Assembly: GCF_000158195.2 (NCBI RefSeq)
Contig: NZ_GL987988.1
Coordinates: 609,632 to 673,631, forward strand
Length of the DNA stretch: 64,000 nt
Direction: 5' to 3'
Source: Fusobacterium mortiferum ATCC 9817
GTDB taxonomy: Bacteria; Fusobacteriota; Fusobacteriia; Fusobacteriales; Fusobacteriaceae
The first letter of the stretch is position 1; each line of letters starts with the position of its first letter. Positions 32,427 to 40,740 of the stretch are shown one piece after another. A program made the translations under genes and the position numbers. The notes under the pieces are model-generated. The model worked only from the letters and a program-made list of their open reading frames with translations, was not told where the DNA came from and ran no database searches.

Positions 32427-33242
32427 TTATATTTGCTTTTTAGATATTTCAGTATTTTTTCTTTCTTTTCTACAAAAATACTCTTTTTTTCTCTCAAAAT
32501 TAAAATCTTTACACATTATATTTGAATTTTTTCTAAATTCTTGTATATCAAATTCTAAATATCTTTCCTTTTCTTTTAAAGGAAAAATTAATTGAGTTCC
32601 ATCATAATTATAAATAGTACTATTTCCTAAAAAGGTAGCCGATAAATTATTATTCACTTCTTTCCCAACACGATTACAAAGAATAATTGGAGTTAAATTC
32701 TCAATAGCTCTTATTTTATAAATTTCATATGTTGTTACTCCACCAAAATTACCCGAAATAAAAATTAAATTAGCTCCTAAGTCTATTTGTTCTCTTGATA
32801 TCTCTGGGAACCATACATCAAAACATACTTGAAGACCTATACTTACTCCTTGAACTTCAAAAACTTTATTTTCTTTTCCAGTTTCAAAAAAATTCTTTTC
32901 AAAATCAGTTAAATGAATCTTTCTATATGTTCCAATTAAATATCCTTTATCTATTACAATAGCAGAGTTATATATTTTATCTCCATCTTTTTCAGCTACT
33001 CCAACTATTACAGATTTTTTATTTTCTAATGTTATATTTTTCAACTTATTTATTAAGATATTTTTTTCTAATTCTGTAGCTATAGAAAAAAGTTCTTCTC
33101 TATTGTTATAAAGATATCCCCTATCTGAGAGTTCAGGTAAAATAAATATATCAGCATTATTATTAGAAATTATTTTTGAAATTTTAATAATATTTTCATT
33201 TATATCCTTACAAATATTTATTTGTAAAATTCCTATTTTCAT
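32427..33242 (-). CDS. Carbon-nitrogen hydrolase (nitrilase superfamily)
   Basis: The 271-residue protein has the Glu-Lys-Cys triad of the nitrilase superfamily: Glu37 in FILPELSDRGY, the Lys in TYRKIHL and the nucleophile Cys in LQVCFDVWFPE. Members cleave amides or nitriles in nitrogen scavenging. The substrate cannot be told. It is the first host gene after the prophage and its basic, Lys/Glu-rich C-terminus (CRKERKNTEISKKQI) may have been altered by phage insertion. AAAGGAG precedes the ATG. Confidence 0.85.
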   Translation of the reverse strand: MKIGILQINICKDINENIIKISKIISNNNADIFILPELSDRGYLYNNREELFSIATELEKNILINKLKNITLENKKSVIVGVAEKDGDKIYNSAIVIDKGYLIGTYRKIHLTDFEKNFFETGKENKVFEVQGVSIGLQVCFDVWFPEISREQIDLGANLIFISGNFGGVTTYEIYKIRAIENLTPIILCNRVGKEVNNNLSATFLGNSTIYNYDGTQLIFPLKEKERYLEFDIQEFRKNSNIMCKDFNFERKKEYFCRKERKNTEISKKQI

Positions 33243-33388
33243 AAACTCTCCTTTCTATTTTTTATGATTATATTATACCATATTCAAAAAATATTACTAT
33301 ATTTATAATCAAAACATATACTTATTGATAAATTTTTGAATTATTTTATTAATTTATAATAGAATTTAAAATAATTTGAAAAAATAAA

Positions 33389-34531
33389 TTATAAATCCCA
33401 AGGAATAATTCTTATTTCAGTTCCTTTTGAATGTTCAATAATTTTGTTTATAATCGATCCCTTAAAAAATGTAGTTAATTTATTTCTCTTACTATGTCCT
33501 AAAACTATTTGAGTAATTCTTTTCTCTTCTGAGAATTTTAATATTTCTTTTACTATATTTTTTCCTTGCAATCTTATTGTCTCTGCACCTAAATTTCTAG
33601 CTAGTTCCTCATGCTTTTCAATAATTTTCCAATCTTCTAAAGAATAACCTTTTGATAAAAGACTTTTTTCTTCTACACATATTACATAAAATTCACATCT
33701 ATATCTTTGAGCAATTCTTGCTCCATATCTAATTACTTTACTAGCTTTAGGACTTGATGAGATTGATACTAAAACTCTCTCTGTTGTGTGCCAGTTTGTT
33801 TTGATATTTTTATTATTCATATATTCGTTAAGATTATTATCTACTTCTTGAGCTATTTGACGAAGAGCAATTTCTCTTAAAGCACTTAAATTTCCTTTTC
33901 TAAAGAAGTTTTTTAAAGCTTGTGAAACAGTATTTAGATTATAAATCTCTCCTCTCTCTAATCTTTCTTTTAAACTTTCAAAAGATATATCTATAACTTC
34001 TACTTCATCAGCTTGTGTTAATACTGTATCAGGAATAGTTTCTTTTACTACAATACCTGTAATAGTTTGTACCACATCATTCAAACTTTCAAGATGTTGA
34101 ATATTTACTGTAGTATGTACATTAATTCCTGCATCTAAAATTTCTAAAACATCTTGATATCTTTTTTCATTCTTACTTCCTTTCATATTAGTATGGGCAA
34201 GTTCATCTATTAAAACAATATCTGGATGTCTTTCAATTATTTTTTTTACATTTACCTCTCTATATATTTTTCCTGCATATTCAATGTCTTTTGTAGGAAT
34301 TTGTTCTAAAATACCTATTTGTTCAGTAGTAGCTTTTCTATCATGAGGTTCAATATAACCTATACATATATCTTCTCCTCTTTTTACTCTGATATTAGCT
34401 TCTCTAAGCATAGTATAAGTTTTACCTACTCCTGGAGAATATCCTAGATATATTTTTAATTTCCCTCTTTTTTCTTTGTTATAGATTTTTAATGCCTCTT
34501 CTGGAGTAAGTCTCTTTTTTTCTTCTGACAT
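33389..34531 (-). CDS. KdpD-type sensor half without kinase (KdpD + USP domains)
   Basis: The 380-residue protein has the KdpD N-terminal ATP-binding domain, with Walker A GYSPGVGKT at 30-38 and Walker B-like IVLIDELAHTN, then a universal-stress-protein domain (about 245-380, ISSSPKASKVIRYGARIA). The membrane helices and histidine kinase of full KdpD (about 890 aa) are absent: the frame ends naturally at a stop with EIRIIPWDL. Such stand-alone sensors bind c-di-AMP or K+-related signals in some bacteria. It follows trkH after a terminator. ATG 34531 follows AAAGGAGAAAG. Confidence 0.8.
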   Translation of the reverse strand: MSEEKKRLTPEEALKIYNKEKRGKLKIYLGYSPGVGKTYTMLREANIRVKRGEDICIGYIEPHDRKATTEQIGILEQIPTKDIEYAGKIYREVNVKKIIERHPDIVLIDELAHTNMKGSKNEKRYQDVLEILDAGINVHTTVNIQHLESLNDVVQTITGIVVKETIPDTVLTQADEVEVIDISFESLKERLERGEIYNLNTVSQALKNFFRKGNLSALREIALRQIAQEVDNNLNEYMNNKNIKTNWHTTERVLVSISSSPKASKVIRYGARIAQRYRCEFYVICVEEKSLLSKGYSLEDWKIIEKHEELARNLGAETIRLQGKNIVKEILKFSEEKRITQIVLGHSKRNKLTTFFKGSIINKIIEHSKGTEIRIIPWDL

Positions 34532-34574
34532 ATCTCTTTCTCCTTTTTTATTTTTTAATTTATTAATCAATATA

Positions 34575-34620
34575 TAAAAACTCAAGAATAACAATATAAT
34601 AAAAGCTATTCTTGAGTTAT
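34575..34620 (-). terminator. Internal terminator between trkH and kdpD-like gene
   Basis: On the minus strand AACTCAAGAATA pairs with TATTCTTGAGTT over 12 bases, followed by TTTTTATATATT. It should lower expression of the kdpD-like gene relative to the Trk genes. Confidence 0.75.
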
Positions 34621-34629
34621 AATTTTTTA

Positions 34630-36117
34630 TTAATTTTCTAAATTTTGTGATTTAATAAATTTAAAATCTCTAATTATTCTTAAAATAGAATAAAAAACTA
34701 CTATAAATTCAAGTCTACCTAAAAACATCATTATAGTTTCTATAATAAGAACTAGATTAGGGGCATTTGGAGACGTAATTCCTATTGATAACCCTACTGT
34801 ACTCAAACAAGAAGCTATTTCAAATATACTCTCTCTCATACCATAGCCATGAGCCATAAGAATAATTACAGAGATAATAAACATAATCATATATATAGTA
34901 GTTATAGAACAAACTTCTATAATATGTTTATCAGAAATATAAAACTTTCCATCAGCTCTATTTACTGAATACTCTTTTACAACATTTCTAGGAAACACAT
35001 AACTTTTTATATTCCACCATAAAGATTTAAATAAAATATAGACTCTATATTGCTTAATACCTCCAGCAGTAGAACCAGTTCCTCCTCCTATTATCATCAT
35101 TAAAACTAATATAAATATTCCAAAATCATTCCAATCGGTATAACCGACAGTAGAAAATCCTGTAGTAGATACAGCAGAGATAATTTCAAATACAGCTACT
35201 CTAATACTTTTAGATAAACTTTCAAACATATCTTTAGTAGTAAAAAATAATGTTAATGGAATAGATAAAGAAAACATAAATAACATAGTTTTAAACTCTC
35301 CTATTCTTAAAAACTCTTTAACTTTTCCTTTCCAAAGTATAGCATGAGCAGCAAAGTTAATAGTTCCTAACACCATAAGTATAATTGTAATAAGCTCTAT
35401 TGTTGTACTATTGTAATATCCAATACTTTCATATTTAGTTGAAAATCCTCCTGTAGATACAGCAGCAATAGAATGATTGATAGCATCAAATATAGGCATT
35501 CCAGCTAAAACATATAAAATAATTCCACCTATAATATAGCTTACATAGATTATCATTATCATCTTAGTAGTTTTTCTTATATTTGGTACTAATTTATCTG
35601 AACGAGCCTCTGCATTATAAAGCCCTACCCCATGTGGACCAATGATAGCAGAGAGCATAATTACCACAAGACCAACTCCACCAAGAAACTGCATAACACT
35701 TCTCCAAAGTAAAACCATATGGGTAGTCTCTCTTACATCCACAACTGATAGCCCTGTTGTAGTATATCCACTTACCACTTCAAACATAGCTTGTACAAAA
35801 TTAAGTTGTCCTGATATTACAAAAGGAAGAGATGATAAAATTAAAGTAGTAATCCATGATAATAATACTACTATTCCTCCTTCTTGAATAGACATAGTAA
35901 CATTTGTTTCTTTAGCAACAAATCTTTTTAGATTAAATCCTATTACAGCAGTAAAAAAAGCAGTAGCTATAAAGGCGAAAATCTCTAACTTTTTATATGA
36001 AAAAAAAGGAATAGTAAGTAATGGAGTAAGCATTGCTATGCTTACTCCTAAAAGTATTACCCCTGTATATCCTAATATCAATTTATATCTACTCTTTAAA
36101 ATCTCTACTCCTTTCAT
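34630..36117 (-). CDS. trkH: Potassium uptake protein TrkH/KtrB family
   Basis: The 495-residue protein has about ten to twelve membrane helices and the four pore-loop signatures of the SKT family: VSGYTTTGLSVVD, AAVSTGGFSTKY, ISAVSTTGFSTVGYT and IASCLSTVGLSIG, each with the selectivity Gly. It imports K+ together with the TrkA proteins encoded just upstream. The ATG overlaps the trkA stop. The whole operon lies under a c-di-AMP riboswitch. Confidence 0.93.
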   Translation of the reverse strand: MKGVEILKSRYKLILGYTGVILLGVSIAMLTPLLTIPFFSYKKLEIFAFIATAFFTAVIGFNLKRFVAKETNVTMSIQEGGIVVLLSWITTLILSSLPFVISGQLNFVQAMFEVVSGYTTTGLSVVDVRETTHMVLLWRSVMQFLGGVGLVVIMLSAIIGPHGVGLYNAEARSDKLVPNIRKTTKMIMIIYVSYIIGGIILYVLAGMPIFDAINHSIAAVSTGGFSTKYESIGYYNSTTIELITIILMVLGTINFAAHAILWKGKVKEFLRIGEFKTMLFMFSLSIPLTLFFTTKDMFESLSKSIRVAVFEIISAVSTTGFSTVGYTDWNDFGIFILVLMMIIGGGTGSTAGGIKQYRVYILFKSLWWNIKSYVFPRNVVKEYSVNRADGKFYISDKHIIEVCSITTIYMIMFIISVIILMAHGYGMRESIFEIASCLSTVGLSIGITSPNAPNLVLIIETIMMFLGRLEFIVVFYSILRIIRDFKFIKSQNLEN

Positions 36118-36782
36118 TATTTATCACCTGATAATATACTAAAAAGTTTTCTTTGTTCAGTAGGTAATGAGAGAATAATTAATTTATCATCATAATAAAT
36201 TTTAGTATCTCCTCTAGGAATAACAGCTTCTTCTTTTCTAATTATACAACCTATAATAGCACTATTTGGAATTTTTATTTCACTTAACATTTTTCCAATT
36301 ACAGGAGAAGTTTCTGTAATTTTTATTTCAAATATAGATAATTTACCTTCATCTAATGAAATAAGATTAGTAATCTCTTCAATTGAGATCTTTTGTTCTA
36401 TCATAGAAGAGATTATATTAACTGTACTTATAATTGTATCAAGTCCAAGTTTTTTAAATATTTCTACATTTTTAGGGTCATTTACTATAGCAAAAGTTCT
36501 AGCTACTCCATATAATTCTTTTGCCATTTGACATATTATTAAATTATCAGGGTCATGTTGAGTTAAAGCTATTACTATATTTGCATATATTGCTCCAGCA
36601 TCTTCTAAGATAGTTGGTTTAGTAGCATCTCCGTAAACTACTTCTATCTCTTCGTGTTCTTTAGAAAATTTTCTACAAATTTCTTTATTATTTATAATTA
36701 AAGTAACATGATGTCCTTTAGATATAAAAGATTTTATTAAAAAATGTACTTCCTTTCCTTCTCCAACTATTATTATATTCAT
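36117..36782 (-). CDS. trkA: TrkA-type regulatory subunit (RCK N + C)
   Basis: The 221-residue protein has a Rossmann RCK-N domain starting MNIIIVGEGKEVHFLIKSF and DATKPTILEDAGAIYANIVI, and an RCK-C domain (about 140-215, SPVIGKMLSEIKIPNSAIIG). It binds nucleotide and possibly c-di-AMP on the inner face of TrkH and gates it. The glycine motif G-x-G-x-E-V is a little off consensus. It is the longer of two adjacent TrkA genes. Confidence 0.88.
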   Translation of the reverse strand: MNIIIVGEGKEVHFLIKSFISKGHHVTLIINNKEICRKFSKEHEEIEVVYGDATKPTILEDAGAIYANIVIALTQHDPDNLIICQMAKELYGVARTFAIVNDPKNVEIFKKLGLDTIISTVNIISSMIEQKISIEEITNLISLDEGKLSIFEIKITETSPVIGKMLSEIKIPNSAIIGCIIRKEEAVIPRGDTKIYYDDKLIILSLPTEQRKLFSILSGDK

Positions 36783-36807
36783 ATCAAAACTCCTTATTAT
36801 AAATCTT

Positions 36808-37218
36808 TTATATTAAATTTTTAAATTTTTCTACAGATAAAAGAGTTGGACTTATTGTTTCTATTCCATATTTTTCATAAATCTTATGTTTTGTTGGGTC
36901 AAATACTCTAGCTATAACTGTTGGAACTTTATATATTTTCTTAGCTATCTGAGCTATCATAATATTTGTATTATCATTATTAGTAGCAGCTAATAATATA
37001 GCAGCCTTTTCTATGTTAGCACTTTTTAAGGTATCTTCATCCATTCCATCAGCTTCTATTGTAAAACCGCTAAAGTTTTCAGTGAGAAGATTAAAATTAT
37101 CTTCATTTTTATCTATTATCACTACACTTTTTCTTTTACTTGAAAGATATTCAGCTACATTAGAACCAAAACGACCACACCCTATTATTATTACATAATC
37201 ATTTTCTATTTTACTCAT
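36808..37218 (-). CDS. TrkA N-terminal domain protein
   Basis: The 136-residue protein is a lone RCK-N domain: VIIIGCGRFGSNVAEYLSSK with a perfect G-x-G-x-x-G, the acidic VVIIDKNEDNF end of strand 2 and AAILLAATNNDNTNIMIAQI. It lacks the RCK-C domain and ends near residue 136. It may pair with the larger TrkA to form a mixed gating ring, a layout also seen where E. coli TrkA is a tandem of two RCK units. Confidence 0.85.
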   Translation of the reverse strand: MSKIENDYVIIIGCGRFGSNVAEYLSSKRKSVVIIDKNEDNFNLLTENFSGFTIEADGMDEDTLKSANIEKAAILLAATNNDNTNIMIAQIAKKIYKVPTVIARVFDPTKHKIYEKYGIETISPTLLSVEKFKNLI

Positions 37219-37224
37219 ATTCTT

Positions 37225-37899
37225 CTACCCCAATTTAATATCGTTTATTATTGATTCTAATTCTGTAATTCTATCAAGATTACTATTAGCTGGTTCATAT
37301 GATGGGTCTAAAGCTAAAGCTGCTCTATAATATTTTTGTGCTTCATCAACATTTCCTTTATATTCTTCAATTACTCCTAAAAGGTTATGGGTATCTGGAA
37401 GTCCAGGTTCTTTACTAATTGCTATTCTAAGTGCTTCAATGGCTTTATCAAATTTTTTCTCTATAATATTAAGCTTAGCAAACTCAATGTATTCTTCAAA
37501 AGTATTAAGTTTATCCTCTTGTAAATTTTCTCTTGAAAAAACTTTAGCTACTAAAGCTTTTATTTGGTCTGGAGTAAAAGGTTTACTAATAAAATCAATA
37601 GCATTTAATTTAATAGCAGTAACAGCTTCTTTTATAGTTCCATAAGCTGTCATCATTATTACATTACTTTTATTTTCATTTTCTCTCAATTCTTTTAAAA
37701 CTTCCATTCCTGTTTTTCCAGGCATTTTAATGTCTAAAAGAATTAAATCATATATTTTTTTTTGATTTAAAAGAATATCTAGTCCTTCTTCTCCATTAAT
37801 AGCTGTATCTACCTGATATCCTTCAGATTCAAGACAATAAGTAAGAGTCATTCTTATATTTCTTTCATCATCTATTATTAATATTTTTTTCTTTTCCAT
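37225..37899 (-). CDS. Response regulator with TPR output
   Basis: The 224-residue protein has a receiver domain (about 1-125; acidic pair in ILIIDDERN, phosphorylated Asp in DLILLDIKMPG, Lys in FISKPFTPDQ) followed by TPR repeats (AIEALRIAISKEPGLPDTHN and AQKYYRAALALDPSYEPANS). No DNA-binding domain is present, so it probably acts by protein contact, unlike KdpE. It follows the histidine kinase. ATG 37899 after GAGGTG is chosen over a GTG at 37908. Confidence 0.88.
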   Translation of the reverse strand: MEKKKILIIDDERNIRMTLTYCLESEGYQVDTAINGEEGLDILLNQKKIYDLILLDIKMPGKTGMEVLKELRENENKSNVIMMTAYGTIKEAVTAIKLNAIDFISKPFTPDQIKALVAKVFSRENLQEDKLNTFEEYIEFAKLNIIEKKFDKAIEALRIAISKEPGLPDTHNLLGVIEEYKGNVDEAQKYYRAALALDPSYEPANSNLDRITELESIINDIKLG

Positions 37900-37951
37900 T
37901 TTTTTCACCTCTATAATTTTTTATATTAGTTATATATTAAAATTTAAAAAA

Positions 37952-39793
37952 TTAATTTTTTTTACATTTAAGAGAAAAATAAAAAGTACTTCCTTTTCCT
38001 AATTTACTATCTACCCAAATTTCTCCGTTATGATTTTTTATAATTTCTTTACTTATAGAAAGTCCAAGTCCTGTTCCTTCTATTTTACCGTCGTTAGATA
38101 CTTTAACTTGAATATATTTATTAAATATTTTTTCAAGTTGGTCTTGAGGAATACCTCTTCCTTCATCTTTTACAGCAACTACTAAATTCTCATCTTTTTT
38201 AAATGCTTCTACTAATATATGATTAGGTTCTCCTTCCTTTCCATATTTTATAGCATTCCCTATAAAATTAGTTAAAACTACACTAATCTTATTAAAATCT
38301 GCTATTACTGGTGTAGAATTATCTATATTTCCTAATTCTAAAGTGACATTTTTATTTTCACAAAGATTTCTTAAAGGTTTTATAGCAAAATCTATAATTT
38401 TTTTAATATCACACTCTTGGAAATTCATAGGAGTTTTTCTAGACTCTAGTCTTGATAAATCCAATAAATCTTTTATAAGTAATTTTAATCTATCGTTATC
38501 CAATTTAATTGCAGTAACAAGTTCTTTTTGTATATCATTTAATTCTCCAATACTTTTATCAGATAAAAGCTCTACAGCCATACCTATTGAAGTAAGTGGA
38601 GTTCTAAATTCATGAGAAACAGTAGAAACAAAATTATCTTTCATTTGGTCTAATTCTTTAGCTTTTGTAATATCTTGAAGAAGAATTACTATTCCTAGTC
38701 TTTCTCCATTCTTACTTATTATAGAATTAATAAATACCTTACAATATGTAATTAATTCTCCTTTATTTAGAGATATTTCTAATTGTTTCATTGTAGATTT
38801 TATCTCATCATTATTAAGAATTTCCTGTACACTATCATAAATTTTTTTATTATTTATAGCATGTAAGAAAGGTTGTTTTAAAAGCTCTTTTTCTTCAATA
38901 TTTAAAAGTTCTTCTGCAGCTCTATTTACTAAAATTATATTATTTTCCATATCAGTTACTATAATTCCATCACTTATACTTTCTACAATAGCTTCAGCTT
39001 TTCTTTTTTCAGTCATTAGTCTTTTTATATTGATAGTTTTATATTTTTCCAACTTTTGTGCCATTTGGTTGAATGCTAATCCCATTTTACTAAATTCTTT
39101 ATCTAAATTTTCAGGGATTCTTTGTGAGTAATCTTCACTAGATACTCCTTCTATTTTTTCTACAAAAATATCAAATTGTTTTAATATTTTAGCAATAAGA
39201 TAGCTTATTATAAAAACACCTAGAATTATTATAGAAATTGATGCTATAAATGTAAATATTACTGCTTTTTGAGCTGTAATACTAGCTTTATCTCTTTTAA
39301 TTAACATAGCATTTTGATTAACACTTACTAAATCTTTAGATAATTTTTTTATATTTTCAAATTTTGGAAAAATTTTCTTAAAATAATATTCAGATTGTTT
39401 TTCCTTTAAAAATAAAAAATTATTAAATTCTTCAACATAATCCCCATATTCTTTAGCTATTTGATTTACTATTTTACTTTCTCCTTGTTCAGTTATATTA
39501 TTTTGGGCATCTTTTAAAGCAACTAAAAATTCTTTTTTATTAATTGTAAAATTTTTTATATACCCTCTTTCTTTAGTAAATAAATATGAAAGCTGTAAAC
39601 TATCTTGTCTTTCAATAGATGCAATCATTTTTTGAGCTGCTACAATACTTTTATAATTAGAATCTAATATTCTTTCAATCGAATTATTAAGTCTTCTAAA
39701 ATTGATAACAGACCAAATACTATTGATACTTATAGTAAATAAAAAGACAATAAATATCAAAAAAATCCTAGATTTGACACTTTTAATATACAT
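37952..39793 (-). CDS. Membrane sensor histidine kinase
   Basis: The 613-residue kinase has two membrane helices (about 10-30 and 176-203) bounding a four-helix sensor domain, a HAMP linker (to about 255), a PAS domain (about 265-375, GIIVTDMENNIILVNRAAEE), a HisKA domain with His394 in VSHEFRTPLTS, and an ATPase domain with the N box NFIGNAIKYG, DEGRGIPQDQ and GTGLGLSISKE. It is the first gene of the riboswitch operon and precedes the TPR response regulator. The signal, perhaps ionic or turgor-related, is inferred from the Trk and Kdp context. Confidence 0.92.
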   Translation of the reverse strand: MYIKSVKSRIFLIFIVFLFTISINSIWSVINFRRLNNSIERILDSNYKSIVAAQKMIASIERQDSLQLSYLFTKERGYIKNFTINKKEFLVALKDAQNNITEQGESKIVNQIAKEYGDYVEEFNNFLFLKEKQSEYYFKKIFPKFENIKKLSKDLVSVNQNAMLIKRDKASITAQKAVIFTFIASISIIILGVFIISYLIAKILKQFDIFVEKIEGVSSEDYSQRIPENLDKEFSKMGLAFNQMAQKLEKYKTINIKRLMTEKRKAEAIVESISDGIIVTDMENNIILVNRAAEELLNIEEKELLKQPFLHAINNKKIYDSVQEILNNDEIKSTMKQLEISLNKGELITYCKVFINSIISKNGERLGIVILLQDITKAKELDQMKDNFVSTVSHEFRTPLTSIGMAVELLSDKSIGELNDIQKELVTAIKLDNDRLKLLIKDLLDLSRLESRKTPMNFQECDIKKIIDFAIKPLRNLCENKNVTLELGNIDNSTPVIADFNKISVVLTNFIGNAIKYGKEGEPNHILVEAFKKDENLVVAVKDEGRGIPQDQLEKIFNKYIQVKVSNDGKIEGTGLGLSISKEIIKNHNGEIWVDSKLGKGSTFYFSLKCKKN

Positions 39794-39843
39794 ATTTACT
39801 TCCCTCTAAAACAGTTTTAAGTTATAATATTCCCTCTAGCTTG

Positions 39844-39880
39844 TAAAAAAAATAACACCACAACAAAAAGTCATGGTGTT
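39844..39880 (-). terminator. Attenuator terminator after the c-di-AMP riboswitch
   Basis: On the minus strand AACACCA pairs with TGGTGTT and is followed by ATTTTTTTT. It lies about 15 bases after the aptamer and 50 bases before the kinase ATG, as expected for the expression platform. Confidence 0.85.
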
Positions 39881-39889
39881 AATACACAA

Positions 39890-40025
39890 TGCATGGCTCT
39901 TTTCAACGCTGACGAGGTTAGCTGTCGGGCTCGGATTGAAAAGTATCCTATTCTCAATTGAGAAATACGCCCCAAGAAGGTTGGGTCCCCCGCTCTATTT
40001 TTATCCTAAAAATAGATTAAGCAAA
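39890..40025 (-). promoter_or_regulatory. c-di-AMP riboswitch (ydaO/yuaA class)
   Basis: Read on the minus strand the leader contains the class's most conserved blocks in order: GCTTAATC, GAGCGGGGGACCCAA, TTGGGGCG, AATAGGATAC, CAATCCG, and CGACAGCTAACCTCGT followed by CAGCG. The family binds c-di-AMP and usually turns expression off by termination, in line with the terminator that follows. It controls the kinase, regulator, TrkA, TrkA and TrkH genes, so high c-di-AMP would reduce potassium uptake. Confidence 0.92.
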
Positions 40026-40050
40026 TGGTAATATTCTTTTTACAATTCTG

Positions 40051-40078
40051 ATTATACTACTAACGAATAAAAAGTCAA
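40051..40078 (-). promoter_or_regulatory. Promoter of the riboswitch operon
   Basis: On the minus strand TTGACT (40073-40078) and a perfect TATAAT (40051-40056) are 16 bases apart, starting transcription about 20 bases before the riboswitch. Confidence 0.7.
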
Positions 40079-40136
40079 GATTTTTTTAACGATAAATAAA
40101 TTTTATTTTAAAAATATTTTAAAAAATTATTTTTTC

Positions 40137-40165
40137 TTGACATTCATATAAAAAAGTGATAGGAT
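40137..40165 (+). promoter_or_regulatory. Candidate kdp promoter
   Basis: TTGACA (40137-40142) and TAGGAT (40160-40165) are spaced by 17 bases on the plus strand. It would give a leader of about 260 bases before the first small peptide, long enough to hold regulatory structure. Confidence 0.5.
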
Positions 40166-40306
40166 TCAAAATCATAAAACAAACCTCTAGCTAATTAAGA
40201 TATATTTTATCAAACTAATTAATTATAATTTAAGTTTATTCTGATATTTATTTATCTGAGTTAATTTATGAAGGGGATTTATTCTGAAAATTTATACCTA
40301 AGTAAT

Positions 40307-40360
40307 AAACTGTTTTAGATACTTTATATAAAAGTATTGAAAAGCAGTTTTTATTTTACC
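40307..40360 (+). promoter_or_regulatory. Hairpin in the kdp leader, possible attenuator
   Basis: AAACTG pairs with CAGTTT and, inside it, ATACTTT with AAAGTAT; a T-rich TTTTATTTT run follows. A second AT hairpin (AGTATTTTT with AAAAATACT) lies at about 40377-40402. Between the promoter and this hairpin nothing else is recognisable. Confidence 0.4.
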
Positions 40361-40428
40361 TTTTTTTCTAAAAAATAGTATTTTTATATAAAAAATACTT
40401 AAAAATAAACATTTAGGAGATGAGATTA

Positions 40429-40497
40429 ATGAAAATTTTAATATGTTTTATTTTAGCAATTTTTATTACTGCTCTTAAAATTAATATTTTCTGTTAA
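40429..40497 (+). CDS. Hydrophobic peptide 1 of the kdp leader, 22 aa
   Basis: AGGAGATG lies seven bases before an ATG that encodes MKILICFILAIFITALKINI then FC. It is a single hydrophobic helix with a Cys end. The next frame encodes a similar peptide with the same MKIL start and V/I-F-C end, so the pair is duplicated. They may be leader peptides or small Kdp subunits like KdpF. Confidence 0.5.
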   Translation: MKILICFILAIFITALKINIFC

Positions 40498-40526
40498 TAC
40501 TAGTTAGTTCAAAGGAGGAAATTATC

Positions 40527-40592
40527 ATGAAAATTTTAACTTTTTCTATATTGCTATCAGTTTTAATTATTAAATTTGTTGTTTTCTGTTAG
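40527..40592 (+). CDS. Hydrophobic peptide 2 of the kdp leader, 21 aa
   Basis: A perfect AAAGGAGG precedes the ATG. The product MKILTFSILLSVLIIKFVVF ends in C. It shares the MKIL opening, a Lys at the same place near the end and the F-C terminus with the peptide 98 bases upstream. Good ribosome sites for both argue that they are translated. Confidence 0.5.
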   Translation: MKILTFSILLSVLIIKFVVFC

Positions 40593-40647
40593 TAGCAAAT
40601 TTAAAAATAAATTTATATTGAGACAGATATTTGTTGAGGGAGGAATT

Positions 40648-40725
40648 ATGTATATTTTGGGAACTATTGTATTTTTATTATTTATCTATTTATTTTATGT
40701 ACTTTTTAATCCAGATAAATTTTAA
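40648..40725 (+). CDS. kdpF: KdpF, small subunit of the Kdp pump
   Basis: The 25-residue product MYILGTIVFLLFIYLFYVLF ends NPDKF, matching the single-helix KdpF signature (Y-x-x-x-x-L-x-x-P-E/D-K-F). It stabilises the KdpABC complex. GAGGGAGGA precedes it and its stop leads directly into the kdpA ribosome site. Confidence 0.85.
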   Translation: MYILGTIVFLLFIYLFYVLFNPDKF

Positions 40726-40740
40726 GGAGGAATATTTATT

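Noticed and set aside
32129-32497. Minus-strand frame of 122 residues
   Set aside because: It overlaps the end of the nitrilase gene in another frame, is very rich in Phe, Tyr, Ile and Ser, and has no ribosome site.
33389-34531. KdpD read as truncated pseudogene
   Set aside because: The frame ends cleanly after a complete USP domain and no kinase remnants follow; stand-alone forms are known.
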